64,000 nt of DNA from Steromphala cineraria (GCA_916613615.1 OU744721.1:55004747-55068746); one strand, 5' to 3'. Positions 22,401-31,314 are shown, counted from the first letter of the stretch. The notes: generated by a model not told the origin, from the sequence alone. A program made the numbers and translations.

Positions 22401-24453
22401 CTCCAATGTCGCTGCTGCCATTGTCGAACGGTTCTCGCCCAAGCCAGTCTTCGACGTCAAATTTGATGCATTAGCGTCATCCCTCTGTACTGTCGATAGG
22501 TTCGGATTCCGTGATGACGCAGTCGTCTGGCCACTGTCCATCTGCTGATTCGATGGTTAAGGCCGTGTGCAGCAGATGACGTCACGGTGAGGAATCTGTT
22601 CCTCGGGTGAAGCAGCCGTAAATGTCGGTCTTCGTTAGAGGTGGTCACATTTGGTCTGCCGCTCCTTGGCCTGTCTGCTGTCCTGCCAGTCTACCTGTGA
22701 CGATTCACCAGTCTACAAATTGCTCGCTTCAAACAGTTCATGATTCTGGCGACATACTCGTGTGTAGCGCCTAGTTGAAGCATCCCGATTGCTCGATCTT
22801 TCCGCTCTGACTTTAATCTTGGCATGTTCTTCGTGTCAATCTGCTGTAATTGATGCCCAAGAACAATTTGGTGGCTGTTTTATACCCCACAATCATATGG
22901 GTATTTTTCTGTACATATGGAAAATTTCGCTGATTTAAGTCAATTTTCTTGCAAAGCACGTGCATCCCATGCATTTTTGTGGCCAAGAAAGAAATTGAGT
23001 GTTCAGGTGACCTGTTACTGAATGTGGGCTATGTTCACGGTCATTAAATAGAAAATGACAAATTAAAATATTTTGGGGATGTTTCTTTTGCACGTGAGTT
23101 AACCATGTAATGAATGTTAAAACAGTATCTGTTAATATTTATGAAAAACACGCCATGAAGATAGTGTTCGTTTTGAAATCTTATTAACAAGACCAAAATT
23201 TATAATTTATTTCGAAGAATTTTTTTTTTTCGTTATTTTTTTTAATATTTGAAAATATGGTGACGTTTATCATGTAAGTTTGGATATGTTAAAGGGACAT
23301 TACATCCAAACAAACCAAAAAAAACCTTTCAAAACTTATATATGATCATATAGATCAGTAAGGGTAACATTTTAGTTTTCTAGATTTTACAATTTGAAAA
23401 ATAATAAAATGCAACAGTGAGTCATCTTGAATTTGGTTTCCGCAATAAACCCCCCAATAGGACTATTCCTTTAAGTTTAGAGGATAGCAGTCGTCTTACA
23501 CTGTCTGCGACGTTAACCTCTGCTCCATGTGCTAGCAGTTGTTTAACACTCTCGGGGTCACCCTTGGCCGCCTCAAAATGGATTGCCCTCCTCTTGTGCT
23601 GCTGGAGAAAATAATCATGGGCTCATATGTGGTTAATTGAAATGGTGACTGAAAACGTTTAACCACAGGAATTTCTGTGGTCGAAAATAAATGATTAAAA
23701 ACAGCTGGGGTCGACGATCAAGCACACATTACTGTAAAAAGATATTTTTATAGTAATATGTGCTTGGTCGTCGACCCCAGCTGTTTTAATGATGTATTTT
23801 ATGCTTTATTTTATGCATTTAACAAAGTTTGTAAGGGAAAACAACGACTTTAGATCATGTACCTATAGCCATGTTACTCGACAATTTTACATCACATTGA
23901 CATGAACGTTTTAAAAGGAACCTTTAAAAACATGCAAGGTCTTTCCATCAAGCTTTTAAAACACGATTAACATATGGTATAAAGTAATTTTCATATGTAT
24001 ATGCCATAACTATACTGTAATGCTTTAAGTTAGGGGTTTCAATTTTGTCATAATATCAACCAAAAATAAGTATTTGCATTGATTAATAATTCTATCATTA
24101 AATTAAAATAAACATTTATGAAGCATATTTCCTATTGCAAAGGAGATGTAAGTATCTAGGATAAGAGGAAATATATTGGTAAAGGTATAAACTAGACCCT
24201 GATTTAGATTTCTCGATCGGGTAACATTAGAAATAAAGCTAAGGGGTAGTGTATTTATCAACACCAGTCCTGCGTTTGGTATCGCATAAAAGTCACGGGT
24301 AATCTAGAAATATCTTAATAATAATAATCCCCCCCTGTCAATTGTCACCTCGTCTATCCCGTTAACATCGAAGCCATGTCTGATGATCTCTTCAGTGCTG
24401 TGTGTCTGTCTGTGCTTCGCGTAGTCAAAGATCTTCTCGCTGGTTCTCTTCAT
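4414..24453 (-). CDS. Gene A: ankyrin-ZU5-ZU5-UPA-death domain protein (PIDD1-like)
   Basis: Fourteen coding exons on the minus strand: 24453-24349, 23598-23500, 19468-19370, 14726-14635, 14153-13796, 13193-13005, 12849-12560, 11757-11018, 7824-7685, 7055-6928, 6166-6084, 5699-5590, 5281-5157 and 4495-4414. Together they give 2,640 nt, an 879-aa product and a TAA stop, with phases matching at every junction. Domains: ankyrin repeats (about residues 5-101), linker (102-131), first ZU5-like domain (132-251), second ZU5 (252-411, ending in His408-Phe409-Ser410), a threefold 23-aa charged repeat, UPA-like domain (about 485-655), death domain (about 658-750) and an unknown helical tail to 879. The closest architecture known to me is PIDD1, which nucleates caspase-2 and NF-kB signalling complexes, but with ankyrin instead of leucine-rich repeats. 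The ATG at 24,453 lies 17 nt inside its exon, so an upstream non-coding exon is expected. Function is inferred from domains only. The exon 8 donor is the least certain junction. Confidence 0.82.
5157..5281 (-). CDS. Gene A exon 13: C-terminal region
   Basis: A 125-nt exon, acceptor TTTCAG, donor TG|GTAAGT. It encodes LLCQSKKRFNTELEFFKAVD followed by INLGELNLKDIQLWLRKTTA, predicted helical with periodic Leu and aromatic residues. Length and splice sites are unchanged in gene B. Confidence 0.78.
5590..5699 (-). CDS. Gene A exon 12: C-terminal region
   Basis: A 110-nt exon, acceptor TTGCCAG, donor AGT|GTAAAG. It encodes VMPYSEDFLKCLVDQLGLRE and then DLLKLLWLSETQISS, strongly helical and somewhat like a death-fold module, though no family is certain. 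Gene B reads GLPKTQISN at the end. The plus-strand open frame over this exon is a shadow. Confidence 0.75.
6084..6166 (-). CDS. Gene A exon 11: C-terminal region
   Basis: An 83-nt exon, acceptor AAATAG, donor AAAG|GTATAA. It encodes LEKHKTENDEFTKWAKRARS, a basic amphipathic helix that extends the last death-domain helix, then RTWEVPK. Phase 2 in and phase 1 out, the same in gene B. Confidence 0.78.
6928..7055 (-). CDS. Gene A exon 10: death domain, C-terminal half
   Basis: A 128-nt exon, acceptor GTACCAG, donor TG|GTAGCA. It encodes a Trp helix (MMTMWRNNCRTRE), then VRSLTSALSKVGRKDVEEFV, the conserved last helices of a death domain. An apparent TAG stop right after the exon lies inside the intron; splicing to exon 11 completes the Trp codon and keeps the frame. 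Confidence 0.85.
7379..7450 (-). pseudogene. Partial duplicate of the death-domain exon (gene A)
   Basis: About 70 nt resemble the 3' half of exon 9 and its donor (7,679-7,745), about 300 bp downstream in the gene's direction. The counterpart in copy B is at 52,067-52,125 with a decayed donor. The unit lacks the first death-domain helix and a clear acceptor, so it is probably an old exon relic. Confidence 0.6.
7685..7824 (-). CDS. Gene A exon 9: death domain, N-terminal half
   Basis: A 140-nt exon from acceptor CTTCAAG to donor AAG|GTAACC. It encodes LFLEKVSSKLSDEWYKVGLY followed by LGVAKRSLDMPDI, the typical death-domain pattern (helix 1, then a Trp, then L-x-L-G-V). Gene B has the same exon, 9 nt shorter. 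Confidence 0.85.
8273..8440. mobile_element. Hairpin MITE
   Basis: Two arms of about 50 nt are inverted around 8,350: the left arm includes CAATACCTGTTTTTATAGAC and CCGAG, and the right arm CTCGGGTCTATAAAAACAGG and TATTG. The outer arms pair imperfectly (GGACTGGTGAG with TCACCAGTCTA). It has the shape of a non-autonomous fold-back element. Confidence 0.7.
9838..10720. mobile_element. Non-autonomous DNA transposon, TA-flanked, 27-bp inverted ends
   Basis: The left end reads TACACAAAGAACTTAATTAA then GCACCC, and the right end is its exact reverse complement at about 10,692-10,718. Both ends abut TA, as for Tc1/mariner target sites. The left end also folds on itself (GCACCC...TCATTT / AAATGA...GGGTGC). 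The interior (about 820 bp) has no transposase. It is absent from copy B. Confidence 0.8.
10876..10977. mobile_element. Short hairpin MITE beside exon 8 of gene A
   Basis: A near-perfect inverted repeat with arms of about 45 nt: AAAACTAGCTGTAAT on the left, ATTACAGCTAGTTTT on the right, with an exact central palindrome AAGTCCTCACGT / ACGTGAGGACTT. Copy B shows the uninterrupted site at about 52,611. Flanks GTTCTAGTGAT and GTTCTCGTGAT look like an 11-bp target duplication. Confidence 0.8.
11018..11757 (-). CDS. Gene A exon 8: charged 23-aa repeats and UPA-like domain
   Basis: The exon begins at acceptor TTCATAG with SEIAVAVS, then three copies of a 23-aa unit of the form MPREDPKTDEKERDEVKKA. 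Gene B has only one copy. A folded region follows (YKVSFVVML, then CFEFTVSEAAKVKDL, then ENFIQFEIERKH) whose position fits the UPA domain. I place the donor at GAAG|GTTATT (exon end 11,018) because it alone keeps frame with the death-domain exon. A stronger-looking donor CT|GTAAAT 23 nt on would break the frame. Reading through gives a stop at 10,992 after YSNYCSL. Confidence 0.72.
12560..12849 (-). CDS. Gene A exon 7: end of second ZU5 domain with HFS motif
   Basis: A 290-nt exon, phase 0 in and phase 2 out, donor AGCAG|GTAATT. It contains QKEVTVTLPLP, matching the conserved ZU5 strand of ankyrins and PIDD (consensus F-x-K-P-V-T-V-x-L-P-L-P), then LYVVSRRTPTWDEPELSLWD, and ends MTFKTSHFS. 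The terminal His408-Phe409-Ser410 equals the autoproteolysis motif of PIDD ZU5 domains, where the peptide bond before Ser is cleaved. Cleavage itself is inferred. Confidence 0.87.
13005..13193 (-). CDS. Gene A exon 6: start of second ZU5 domain
   Basis: A 189-nt exon, phase 0 to 0, acceptor CTTCAG and donor GAG|GTAATT. The stretch LVLVTRPRVEHFKVGRQGGT followed by IKIDIPEKSFSDKGELTLEV is a good ZU5 signature: a Gly-Gly turn, then an IP-x(3)-F segment where the family usually has IP-x-GA. The end of the first ZU5 unit also lies here, but where PIDD has His-Phe-Ser this protein reads E-I-L-S. Confidence 0.85.
13796..14153 (-). CDS. Gene A exon 5: first ZU5-like domain
   Basis: A 358-nt exon from acceptor TTCAAAG to donor TTG|GTAAAT. 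It encodes a beta-rich domain with GLKIKTPEGFSKKDVCIMCR near its start and LLISDTFEFRVSEARYNGQI further on, ending in a basic, Ser/Glu-rich stretch. Position and strand pattern fit the first ZU5 domain of PIDD1. The exon length is identical in gene B. Confidence 0.75.
14230..14371. mobile_element. Hairpin MITE with GGGGCCAC-type ends
   Basis: The ends are inverted: GGGCCACCTTTCACAAAGCA on the left and TGCTTTGTGAAAGTGGCCC on the right. Inside, TTCTTTAATATTGCATTAAA occurs twice. Copy B lacks it at about 55,520, so it entered intron 4 of gene A after the duplication. Confidence 0.8.
14635..14726 (-). CDS. Gene A exon 4: linker
   Basis: A 92-nt exon between acceptor CCCCAG and donor GG|GTAAGG, phase 0 in and phase 2 out. 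It encodes YQASPESICRPGDMLTLLQE and a short helical run to the exon end. Its copy in gene B keeps length, splice sites and nearly every residue. It links the ankyrin repeats to the first ZU5-like domain. Confidence 0.82.
15443..19369. repeat. Expanded 30-31-bp minisatellite in intron 3 of gene A
   Basis: More than 100 units, mostly 31 bp. The plus-strand unit consists of CACTTTCATTGCCCCTTACT and then CTTGCCATCAA. A 30-bp variant dominates from about 18,450 to 18,770, and a degenerate part runs from 18,858 to the exon 3 donor at 19,369. Because 31 is not a multiple of three and the unit has no plus-strand stop, all three plus frames stay open for kilobases; these frames are not genes. Read on the gene strand, most units carry GAAAGT where the exon-proximal units carry GTAAGT. 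A 434-bp block (14 units) is duplicated, at about 16,965 and 17,399. Confidence 0.95.
19370..19468 (-). CDS. Gene A exon 3: one complete ankyrin repeat
   Basis: Exactly 99 nt, phase 0 to 0, from acceptor ATGCAG to donor AAA|GTAAGT. It begins with DGRTPLYYAVDRDHPATVDL and continues LLVFCGADSRVKDK, a canonical ankyrin repeat. The donor hexamer is also the first hexamer of the adjoining minisatellite. Exon 2 joined to exon 3 reads as two continuous repeats. Confidence 0.9.
19730..20884 (-). mobile_element. 5'-truncated LINE in intron 2 of gene A
   Basis: The 3' end on the minus strand is AATAAA, CT-rich sequence and a run of A (plus strand 19,737-19,770). The site ATGTAGTTTT is repeated on both sides (about 19,722 and 20,884), and copy B shows the empty site at about 57,395. 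Broken open frames encode the end of a reverse transcriptase (PIACYGSEVWGF, near 20,720) and the zinc-binding tail (LCERCNLGTIEDEFHFVLVC, about 20,090-20,030). A 26-bp sequence repeated three times at 20,535-20,615 disrupts the frame. It is inactive and the family is unassigned. Confidence 0.88.
19917..20789 (-). pseudogene. LINE reverse transcriptase C-terminus, broken
   Basis: Three minus-strand open pieces (20789-20544, 20482-20171 and 20174-19917) continue one protein through frameshifts. The first holds the conserved YGSEVWG region at the end of the reverse transcriptase. The last holds a Cys-Cys-His-Cys zinc-binding pattern (C-x2-C...H-x4-C). No complete palm domain is present. Confidence 0.8.
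21593..23101 (-). mobile_element. Tc1-like DNA transposon, defective
   Basis: The inverted ends match at 22 of 24 positions: left at 21,595-21,618 begins AACTCACGTGCAAATGAAAC, and right at 23,077-23,100 begins, on the minus strand, AACTCACGTGCAAAAGAAAC. The element length of about 1.5 kb fits Tc1. Copy B lacks it at about 58,106. The target duplication could not be resolved cleanly, though the edges are TA-rich. Confidence 0.85.
21967..22825 (-). pseudogene. Tc1-family transposase, frameshifted and catalytically damaged
   Basis: The reading begins at ATG 22,825 (MPRLKSERKDRAIGMLQLGA, a helix-turn-helix start), hits TAG after about 44 codons, then continues in shifted frames. The catalytic core is recognisable: FTDESR (first Asp), WGGICG, QTDNATPH (second Asp) and PARSLDMSPIKHLW. 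In Tc1 the last motif is normally P-I-E-H-L-W, so the third catalytic acid is replaced by Lys. At least two frameshifts plus this change make it inactive. Confidence 0.88.
23500..23598 (-). CDS. Gene A exon 2: one complete ankyrin repeat
   Basis: Exactly 99 nt (33 aa), phase 0 to 0. It contains AIHFEAAKGDPESVKQLLAH followed by GAEVNVADS, a textbook ankyrin helix pair and beta turn. The acceptor is a CAGCAG tandem; using the second AG gives the exact 33-residue length, and using the first adds one Gln. The donor is AGT|GTAAGA. Confidence 0.88.
23695..23790. mobile_element. Near-perfect hairpin MITE in intron 1 of gene A
   Basis: The arms AAACAGCTGGGGTCGACGAT and CAAGCACA..., and their inverse ending in TCGTCGACCCCAGCTGTTTT, pair over about 40 nt around 23,742. 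Copy B keeps only one arm at 59,358-59,392, so either B lost half of the element or only half was copied. Confidence 0.8.
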
Positions 24454-24470
24454 CCCACCCTTCGTGGTCT
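24349..24470 (-). CDS. Gene A exon 1: start codon and first ankyrin half-repeat
   Basis: The exon lies between an acceptor TTGCAG and a donor GAG|GTGACA, both placed identically in copy B. The ATG at 24,453 opens the frame; the 17 nt before it are conserved and probably 5' UTR, although the frame is also open upstream. The peptide ends in the ankyrin-like IIRHGFDVNGIDE. The donor is phase 0, like those of the two following ankyrin exons. Confidence 0.75.
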
Positions 24471-24494
24471 CTGCAATATGACATGGATAAATAG

Positions 24495-24768
24495 AGGATA
24501 TTATTTGAGTGTCCATGGCATACTATCTTTAGGACACTAGTGCCAAAATAGTGGTATTTCCCGAGCGAGAGCGAGTGTCGTAAATATAGTATGTCATGGG
24601 CACGAAAATGATATTGCTGATACTGCTCAGCATAGGCGGACTAGCCGCGGTCGACTCGTATAGATTGTGACGTCATAGGTGAACCGTGACGTCAAAGCAC
24701 TGTTGATAACGTAACGTCAAAATGAAAAAGTGCCCTTTGTCATGACTTACCTTGTAGGTAATAAATAC
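24495..24768. mobile_element. Insertion upstream of gene A exon 1 with internal hairpin
   Basis: Copy B reads straight through ATAAATA near 59,845; copy A has about 270 bp between two ATAAATA-like sites. It contains an imperfect inverted repeat (GTGTCCATGGCATACTAT with ATAGTATGTCATGGGCAC) and two CRE-type TGACGTCA sites near 24,669 and 24,688. It lies just upstream of the first coding exon. Confidence 0.6.
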
Positions 24769-24769
24769 A

Positions 24770-24925
24770 AAATCTCACCCAAGTGTCTTCTGATATCAAA
24801 TATATCAACACACGTTGATAAAAGTAACTAATATCCAAGGCTGGTCGAAGATATTTTACTTTTATCAACGAGTTTTGATATGTTTGATATCAGACGAAAC
24901 GAGGGTGAGATTCTCTTTATCGCCT
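24770..24925. mobile_element. Hairpin MITE shared by both gene copies (A side)
   Basis: The arms AATCTCACCCAAGTGTCTTC...GATATCAAATATATCAACA pair with TTGATATGTTTGATATCAGA...GAGGGTGAGATT around a centre near 24,848. The same element at the same site in copy B (about 59,850-59,996) shows that it predates the duplication. Confidence 0.8.
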
Positions 24926-27900
24926 AAAAAGATTTGTCATTACATTATCATGATGCATAATCAAATATAATATCAAATACACATCTTTGAACACTACATT
25001 GCCCTGAAGCATCTAAACCAATGATGCTAGGCATTGTGACGTCATCGTGGTAATGAAGAAAATGTCATGTTTTTTCTGATTACAGGGCATTGTTCAAGAT
25101 CTACTGTCAAGATCTCTCCTAGAAGATATTGCTTGATCTTTCACAAGCGATATCTCTTTTGGAACACAGTATTGGCTGATAAGACATGGCCCACATCAAA
25201 TTCGACTGATAACATGATATGATAACTAGAGAAGCGATCGTAAATATACCACCGTTAAAAGAGTGCCTAACAATACAGCTTCATTAGCTCGGTCGCTATG
25301 GCTAGGTGGTTAAAACTACCAGTTTTTGTACGTTTCTATAGGCCCCTCTTACATATTTAGAAAGACTTAAAGCGTAGATAACAGTTAACTCATAGGGTGG
25401 TTTCGAGTATCTACCAGGTTTTTTTATATTTCTATAGGCCCCTCTTACATACTTAGAAGACCTAAAGCATAGAGGATATTTTTACAATTTACTGGTACGG
25501 TAATTTTTACCTTTACTTCAATAACATGTTTCTTTTTACATTTCTGATCCTATAAGCGTTCCCATCTCGGCGATATCCTCCGGGTTTTTTAAAGTACACT
25601 TTTGAACATTTTAGACCTCATGAACTATTTTAAGGGCTTAATTATTTTGAGTAGTTACAACTTACAAGAAACGTAGATAATAACCTTTAACCATACGCCT
25701 GTTGCTCATGGAAACAGATATAAAATGATGTTTGACATTTATTTATTTTATTTCTCGATCAATAGATGTATTTCCATCAAATGTAAAAGAAACTAGGTTT
25801 TCCCATCTAGGCCTTGTATATATGCATCACATACCGTATTTCCTTTAATAAGTGCCGGGGGTAAAGGGGTGCTGAAAAAATAAGCGCCCGGATGCTTATT
25901 ATAGGAAATAGGGTCAATACCATTTTTATTGCCTTTTTAACAGGTAAAATTGTTCCAAATTTGACGAAATTTGTCATATTTGCAACGCATTAAGAAATAA
26001 GTTCATCACAATCAACAATGCATGAACAAAACAAACGCGCAAAGCCTTTTACACGGGACGTACTGGTGTGTTGCCTAAGGAACTGTGCATACGACAACAA
26101 CAACAATGAATTAACTCGTAGGAATAGTATTTTGTATCACCTGTTTAGGGATAAAACACACTTGAAGACAACGCGATTATTATCACCTTAAAACTAGTAA
26201 CGGAATACAGTTGATAAATATTGGACATGAAATGTTACATTTTACGTGACTGTAATGAGATTAGAGCTCATTAACATAATTTCGCTTGCATCAGAAACAT
26301 ATATTTTGACTTAAATTATTTCCTGGTGTAAAATTGACACGGTTTGTTCTCCTGTAAACTCATATTTTAGGGAATTTTACAATATGTGTCCAACAAAACA
26401 ATTGTTAATGAATATTTAGCATTCAAATCTAAGCTCTGTATCATGCATGAAGAAATAAGAAATAATCGCCCAAAATGTTTCTATTTCTATTTCCATGAGT
26501 ACTTTTTATAATAGGATATTTATTTCGGAAACACAAGGGACTATGTTAACAGTGACAATTCCTTGTATTTTCTTTTTCATCAACTCACAAGAAAAATAAA
26601 TTACCGATGTTCTCCGCGCGAAACATAACAAGGTAATTGAAATCCGTACGGTAAATTACATGTACCCTACATGAAAACAGCGACATGAACCAACTTTCAT
26701 TTTTGAAACAGTTTAGCAAGATATATCACTGAAAAAGCAATGCACTATTGAGACAGTTGTATAAATACGAAACTACTCATTTTCCTCTAGCTTTGTTATT
26801 AATATATTCAATTTCAATTTTCTAAATATGTTTTGATATCAAAGTGCTACATAACATTGTTTACGAGAAACAAACTATTTAAAAAAACGGCGTAAGTTTT
26901 TGCAAGTTAGGCCTATGTAGGCCTACTGTACTGTCATTGAGATTGAGTGTATAATTTGTTATAAATGTACATTTCAATGGAAATTAAATTGTTATGTTTT
27001 TAAAATTGCACATACAATATACCAAAATATATGAAGAAAGTAATTAACTATCTTATGTATACTGTATGCATGTACATTCGTTTCCCCATATAGGCCTAGA
27101 TATATATAAATAGGCCTAATCTCGGTAAATATTTGATAGTGAAATGATTTTGCTACGAAAAATGGGTTACTTCGGTAATACGGTCAACTGATAGGTCAAA
27201 CGTGTATAAAGATCTCAAGGAATCCGAATTACTGCAGTATTTTATGGTTTTAAGACGCAATAATCACGACCCATGACGGTAGCGTCGACGAGTCGAGAGG
27301 GCGCATACCTGTTCCCAAGGGCGGATTACTCTAATCAGGAACGGTAACTCTAAATTCCGCAAGTACCGAATAGATCAAGCTTCCGCTTATTAAGTATTAT
27401 AAGGGAATGAATTGTGAAAAATTCCTTTTATATTATATATCATCTAATTTTATGACATGTATATTGATTTACTACATTGGGTTTAATCTTTAAATTCGCT
27501 TAACAATTAGGTTATGTTGTTTTATATTTAAAAAAACTTAGAATCAATGAAATTGAAGTGTTATTTAAACTCCAAACATGTATAGATTAAATCAACATGT
27601 TGAATAAAAACCGTACCAGAAAATTATATATATATATATTAGAACAATTGAACTTCATGCCAACATAAGTGCGAACTGTGTATTTGATAACCTTTCTTTC
27701 TATAATACTTACTTCACAATCAAGGAGAACATTTCCATTTCGAGTGAACGACAGCACTTGTTTTGATGTTAAAAGGTGGAAATAAGTAAGCTATTTAATG
27801 GTACCATAAGTGACATTGATTAATTTACTATTTTGGATTTACCAATAACTTACAATTAATAAGTTTGAAACTTAGTTGCTTTTATATGAGAGACAGAAAA

Positions 27901-29137
27901 AATTAGTTAACATTTAGAGCACTGTTATTGATTTGGTAGCTGAGAGGTTTGCTAACTCAATGAAGAGGTGCCAATATCAAGTCTAGATTGACTGTCTGAA
28001 AGTATTCAGAAGAAACTTATTTGGCAAGAGCAGACCTTAGTGATACCTTTGTGACGAAGTTTTCAAATAATTGTATCAGATAATTGCCTATGATATACAA
28101 TTGTCCTATAGAGGCAATTTCCTATCCGACAGCTGTCCAATATTCTGAAACTAATATATAACACTGTGTAGAATAATTTTCTGTCATGTTTTAAGTATAA
28201 TGTATTTTTGTCAATGGACAAAATCATTTTTCATAAACAGACAAAACGCTTGTTGTAAGTGAGTTATAGGTTAACATCTCAATTTCACACAGATTTGCAA
28301 ATAGGATGCGATGTCTGTGAGGAAATCTTTCTTGATAGCAAATGCGATGTCCAATGGTGGCATAAGGGTATTGTATACATAATACCAATCTAAGTTTCAT
28401 GAGATGACGATTTAATTTTTTCAAAATCAATTTTCTTTAAAGGATTAATATTACTGCATGTAAGTATTTAAAGGACTAAGACATTGTCATATAAACTTAT
28501 GTGGAAAAGTTTTATCACTTCATATTCAAGTGTGTAAGTATTGAAATTACAATGCTCCGTTGTGTACATGGTGACAAAACATAACATTACATGAAAGAAG
28601 AACCGTTTCTGGAAACATTAGGACATTGAAGCAGATTTACAGAAACATCGTTACTTTATCTGAGCCTAAATTATTCCTTATATCATGATAAAGGGCATGC
28701 ATGCTAGGGACTGTGGTTTTTGTAACTTATCTTAGCAAGGAAACTATCAAAAGTCTAAAATATTTATAAAAAAGATAAATGCCAGAAAGGTCGGGGTCAA
28801 CAGCTAATGGTAGTCTTTGCAACTTAGTAAAATATTGAGAGAAGAGCTATCCAGTTGTAAGAATGCCTGTAGTGTTTCATACTTAGTTCAACAACCGTTT
28901 ACAATTTTATCTTAAATAATAGTCTTGCACTGGTATTCATACCTAACATGAAATTACAAGGCTGTCAATCTTCGACAAGAACCCAGTTTGAATTGTATTG
29001 TGTATTCAAGTCTTTATCAATTAGGAATCTTTTACAAAACGTTTATAAGAATTTGTTTGTGTATAAAACGCATAAAGAAAAAAGAGTCAACTTTGTTTTA
29101 CAGGTGCGTAGCAAATGTTTGTTACCTTTTTAACGAA

Positions 29138-29365
29138 ACAATCTTTGGTAAGGCAGCTGTGAAACCCCTGCAAGGCATCATTATATAATTATATTGCCAA
29201 TATTTCTGCATCATCTGTCGATACAAAATCAAATTTAACGAACCATATAATCAAATTACATGATTGTGAAGCTCTTCATAACATGACTTGTGTCGATTGG
29301 TGTTAGAATATGTAAACAATGATAAAAAATTACACAACAATGCCATGAAGTTGCGTCTCATAAAA
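29138..29365. repeat. Diverged direct repeat, unit 1
   Basis: Starts GAAACAATCTTTGGTAAGGC and ends near TGCCATGAAGTTGCGTCTC. It matches 29,618-29,850 in order with scattered substitutions and indels. Confidence 0.7.
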
Positions 29366-29617
29366 TTGTTTTGCCTTATGATTACTAAATTTAACTATGT
29401 TAAATCTTATGTGAAAAATAAGTCTCTCTTTGTAAGATTTCTACCCACGTATAACATCAATCCCTGTCGAATGTGTCCCTGAAGTACAAGAGTATCATCT
29501 TTAGTAATTGATTAGAAAATGATTATTCTTCATCTACCTATAAACTTCTAAACTGAATGTTTTGTACTTAACTGATTTAATGATTACATGATATGTGTAC
29601 TAGGATTCAAAGTAATG

Positions 29618-29850
29618 AAACAATCTTTGTAAGGCAGCTGTACTCTGTGAAACCCCCTCAAGGAATCAACATAAAATTAGATTGCCAATAATTGTGCATC
29701 GTCTGTCCATACGCAATCAAATTTACAAAACATAACGATCCATGTCATCAAATTTCATGATAAGCTCTTCATAACGTCGACTGGTGTTATGATATGTGAA
29801 TAATGATGTAAATGACACAACAATGCCTTGAAGTTGCTTCTCTTGATATT
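29618..29850. repeat. Diverged direct repeat, unit 2
   Basis: Starts GAAACAATCTTTGTAAGGCA and ends near TGCCTTGAAGTTGCTTCTC. It is the partner of 29,138-29,365, about 480 bp away. Confidence 0.7.
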
Positions 29851-31314
29851 GATGTGGCTGATGATTTGACACTTTCTGCAATGTTTAATTTTTTTTCGAA
29901 AGCAGAGTCTCTGTGAGTTTGGGTTTATTTTTTTAAAGTATTACAAGCAACATTGTGTAATATTTTGGATATATCAAAATGATTTGTGTTACTGTTTGGT
30001 AAGTAATTTGAATCAAAATCATTGTTCATTAGGACAAATACTTTGTGGTTAGGTTATAGAGATGTTAAAGCTGATTTTTCGAAAGAGAAATTCAAAGAGT
30101 CCCCTGTACCTAAAAATCTGTTTGTCTATGGATCAAACAGTATTTTCTTTCCCTTGATATGGAAACCCTGCTGGTGTGTTGATTACAGTTACATTTATCT
30201 AAAAATAAATTTGCTTATTTATTTCATCACTTCTTCCAGCTCTAACGTAAATATGCAGGTCCTATTAATCTGCAAAAACATGGAAACCAGGAGGTTGACC
30301 ACAGTTTCTATCTCTGTCTGTCACATTACGCTAATGCAATCACGCTGACTTGTAAGATGAAGGTATAGGCACACAGTAATCAGGTCCCTTGGCAAACTTA
30401 TTGAGTTGGTAGCCGAGATGTGTACACAGAATAAAGAAGCAGGAAGAAATCTAATTACTCCATACAATACCAACTTAAAGGTCAACTATGTAATGAGTTC
30501 GGTTTGATAGGAAAACAAAGAGGAACCAAATAAAATCGGTTTGTCAGTGACCTTACTGTCTGATGAAAATCCTTTCATTTTAATCAATCTTGATATTATT
30601 CAAGGAAGGCCGCTCAAGTTTATATCAGTCATGAAGAGATGGATATAAGGTTTATATATGCTTACCTTAACTTTCTTATTAAAACAATAATGGTTGAAAA
30701 CAACATATCTATATACAACTTCACTATATATATATTAGTGCACTGGGAAAACATGTAACATCCCTATTCATGTTCAGTACAATGTTTCAATGATAGAAGC
30801 CACAAAGAGGAATAGCATATTTTGCAGTAGTTGGTAGTTTAGGGTCTACGACATGCTATATTATACTGAGATATTAAAATGAACATTGGTAGTTATTATT
30901 CGAATACTAGCATTCCTGCAAGCAAACTGTTCAAAGTTTAATACCTGCAACTTATTATAACGCGAAAACACAAGTCAATTTAAACCATCGAAAAAGCAAA
31001 CTCCGGGAAAATAAAAGAAAGAGGCATCAGAACAAAATCTGCTTTGTGTTGACTGAAATGATCCCTCCAAAGTTAAGAAAAGTGTTTTGAAGTATATGTT
31101 TTTGGGCACGAATCAGGACGCCCCATATCTAATGACCAAAAGCCCAAGTGCCCAAGGCTAAAGGCCCCTAACTATGCTCCTCACTATGCCCTTTTCATTA
31201 AGGGAAGGTACATTTGCTTGTACCTACGCACCGACCCGTGCCTTTGGTCTTGAAACTAAATCTTGACCATAAAGCAGTTCAACTGAACTTATCACTGTAA
31301 ATATTGATTTTTTA

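Larger units (their letters stand above)
130..25215. repeat. Segmental duplication, copy A
   Basis: This block is colinear with about 37,710-60,345 in the same orientation. Matching landmarks include the left flank near 150 and 37,740, all 14 exons of the minus-strand gene, many intron segments, and the right end near 25,215 and 60,340 where similarity stops. The left edge is not sharp and the duplication may start before the window. Exons look more than 90 percent identical by eye, while introns differ by many small indels and by whole mobile-element insertions. Copy A alone carries a LINE, a Tc1-like element, about 2.9 kb of extra DNA near 7,870-10,800 and the greatly expanded minisatellite. 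Confidence 0.88.
25215..31300. other. Spacer between duplicated blocks, no supported gene
   Basis: AT-rich sequence without convincing exons. It holds a tandem pair around TTCTATAGGCCCCTCTTACA at 25,333 and 25,429, a hairpin at about 25,845-25,915 (TATTTCCTTTAATAAG / CTTATTATAGGAAATA), a short TA run near 27,630, diverged direct repeats at 29,138-29,365 and 29,618-29,850, and an inverted relative of the 2.1-kb module at about 30,300-30,510. A non-coding 5' exon of gene A could lie here but was not identified. Confidence 0.5.

Noticed and set aside
25300..25320. GCTAGGTGGTTAAA as a tRNA gene
   Set aside because: Only an A-box-like word is present; no B box or stem was found at the proper distance.
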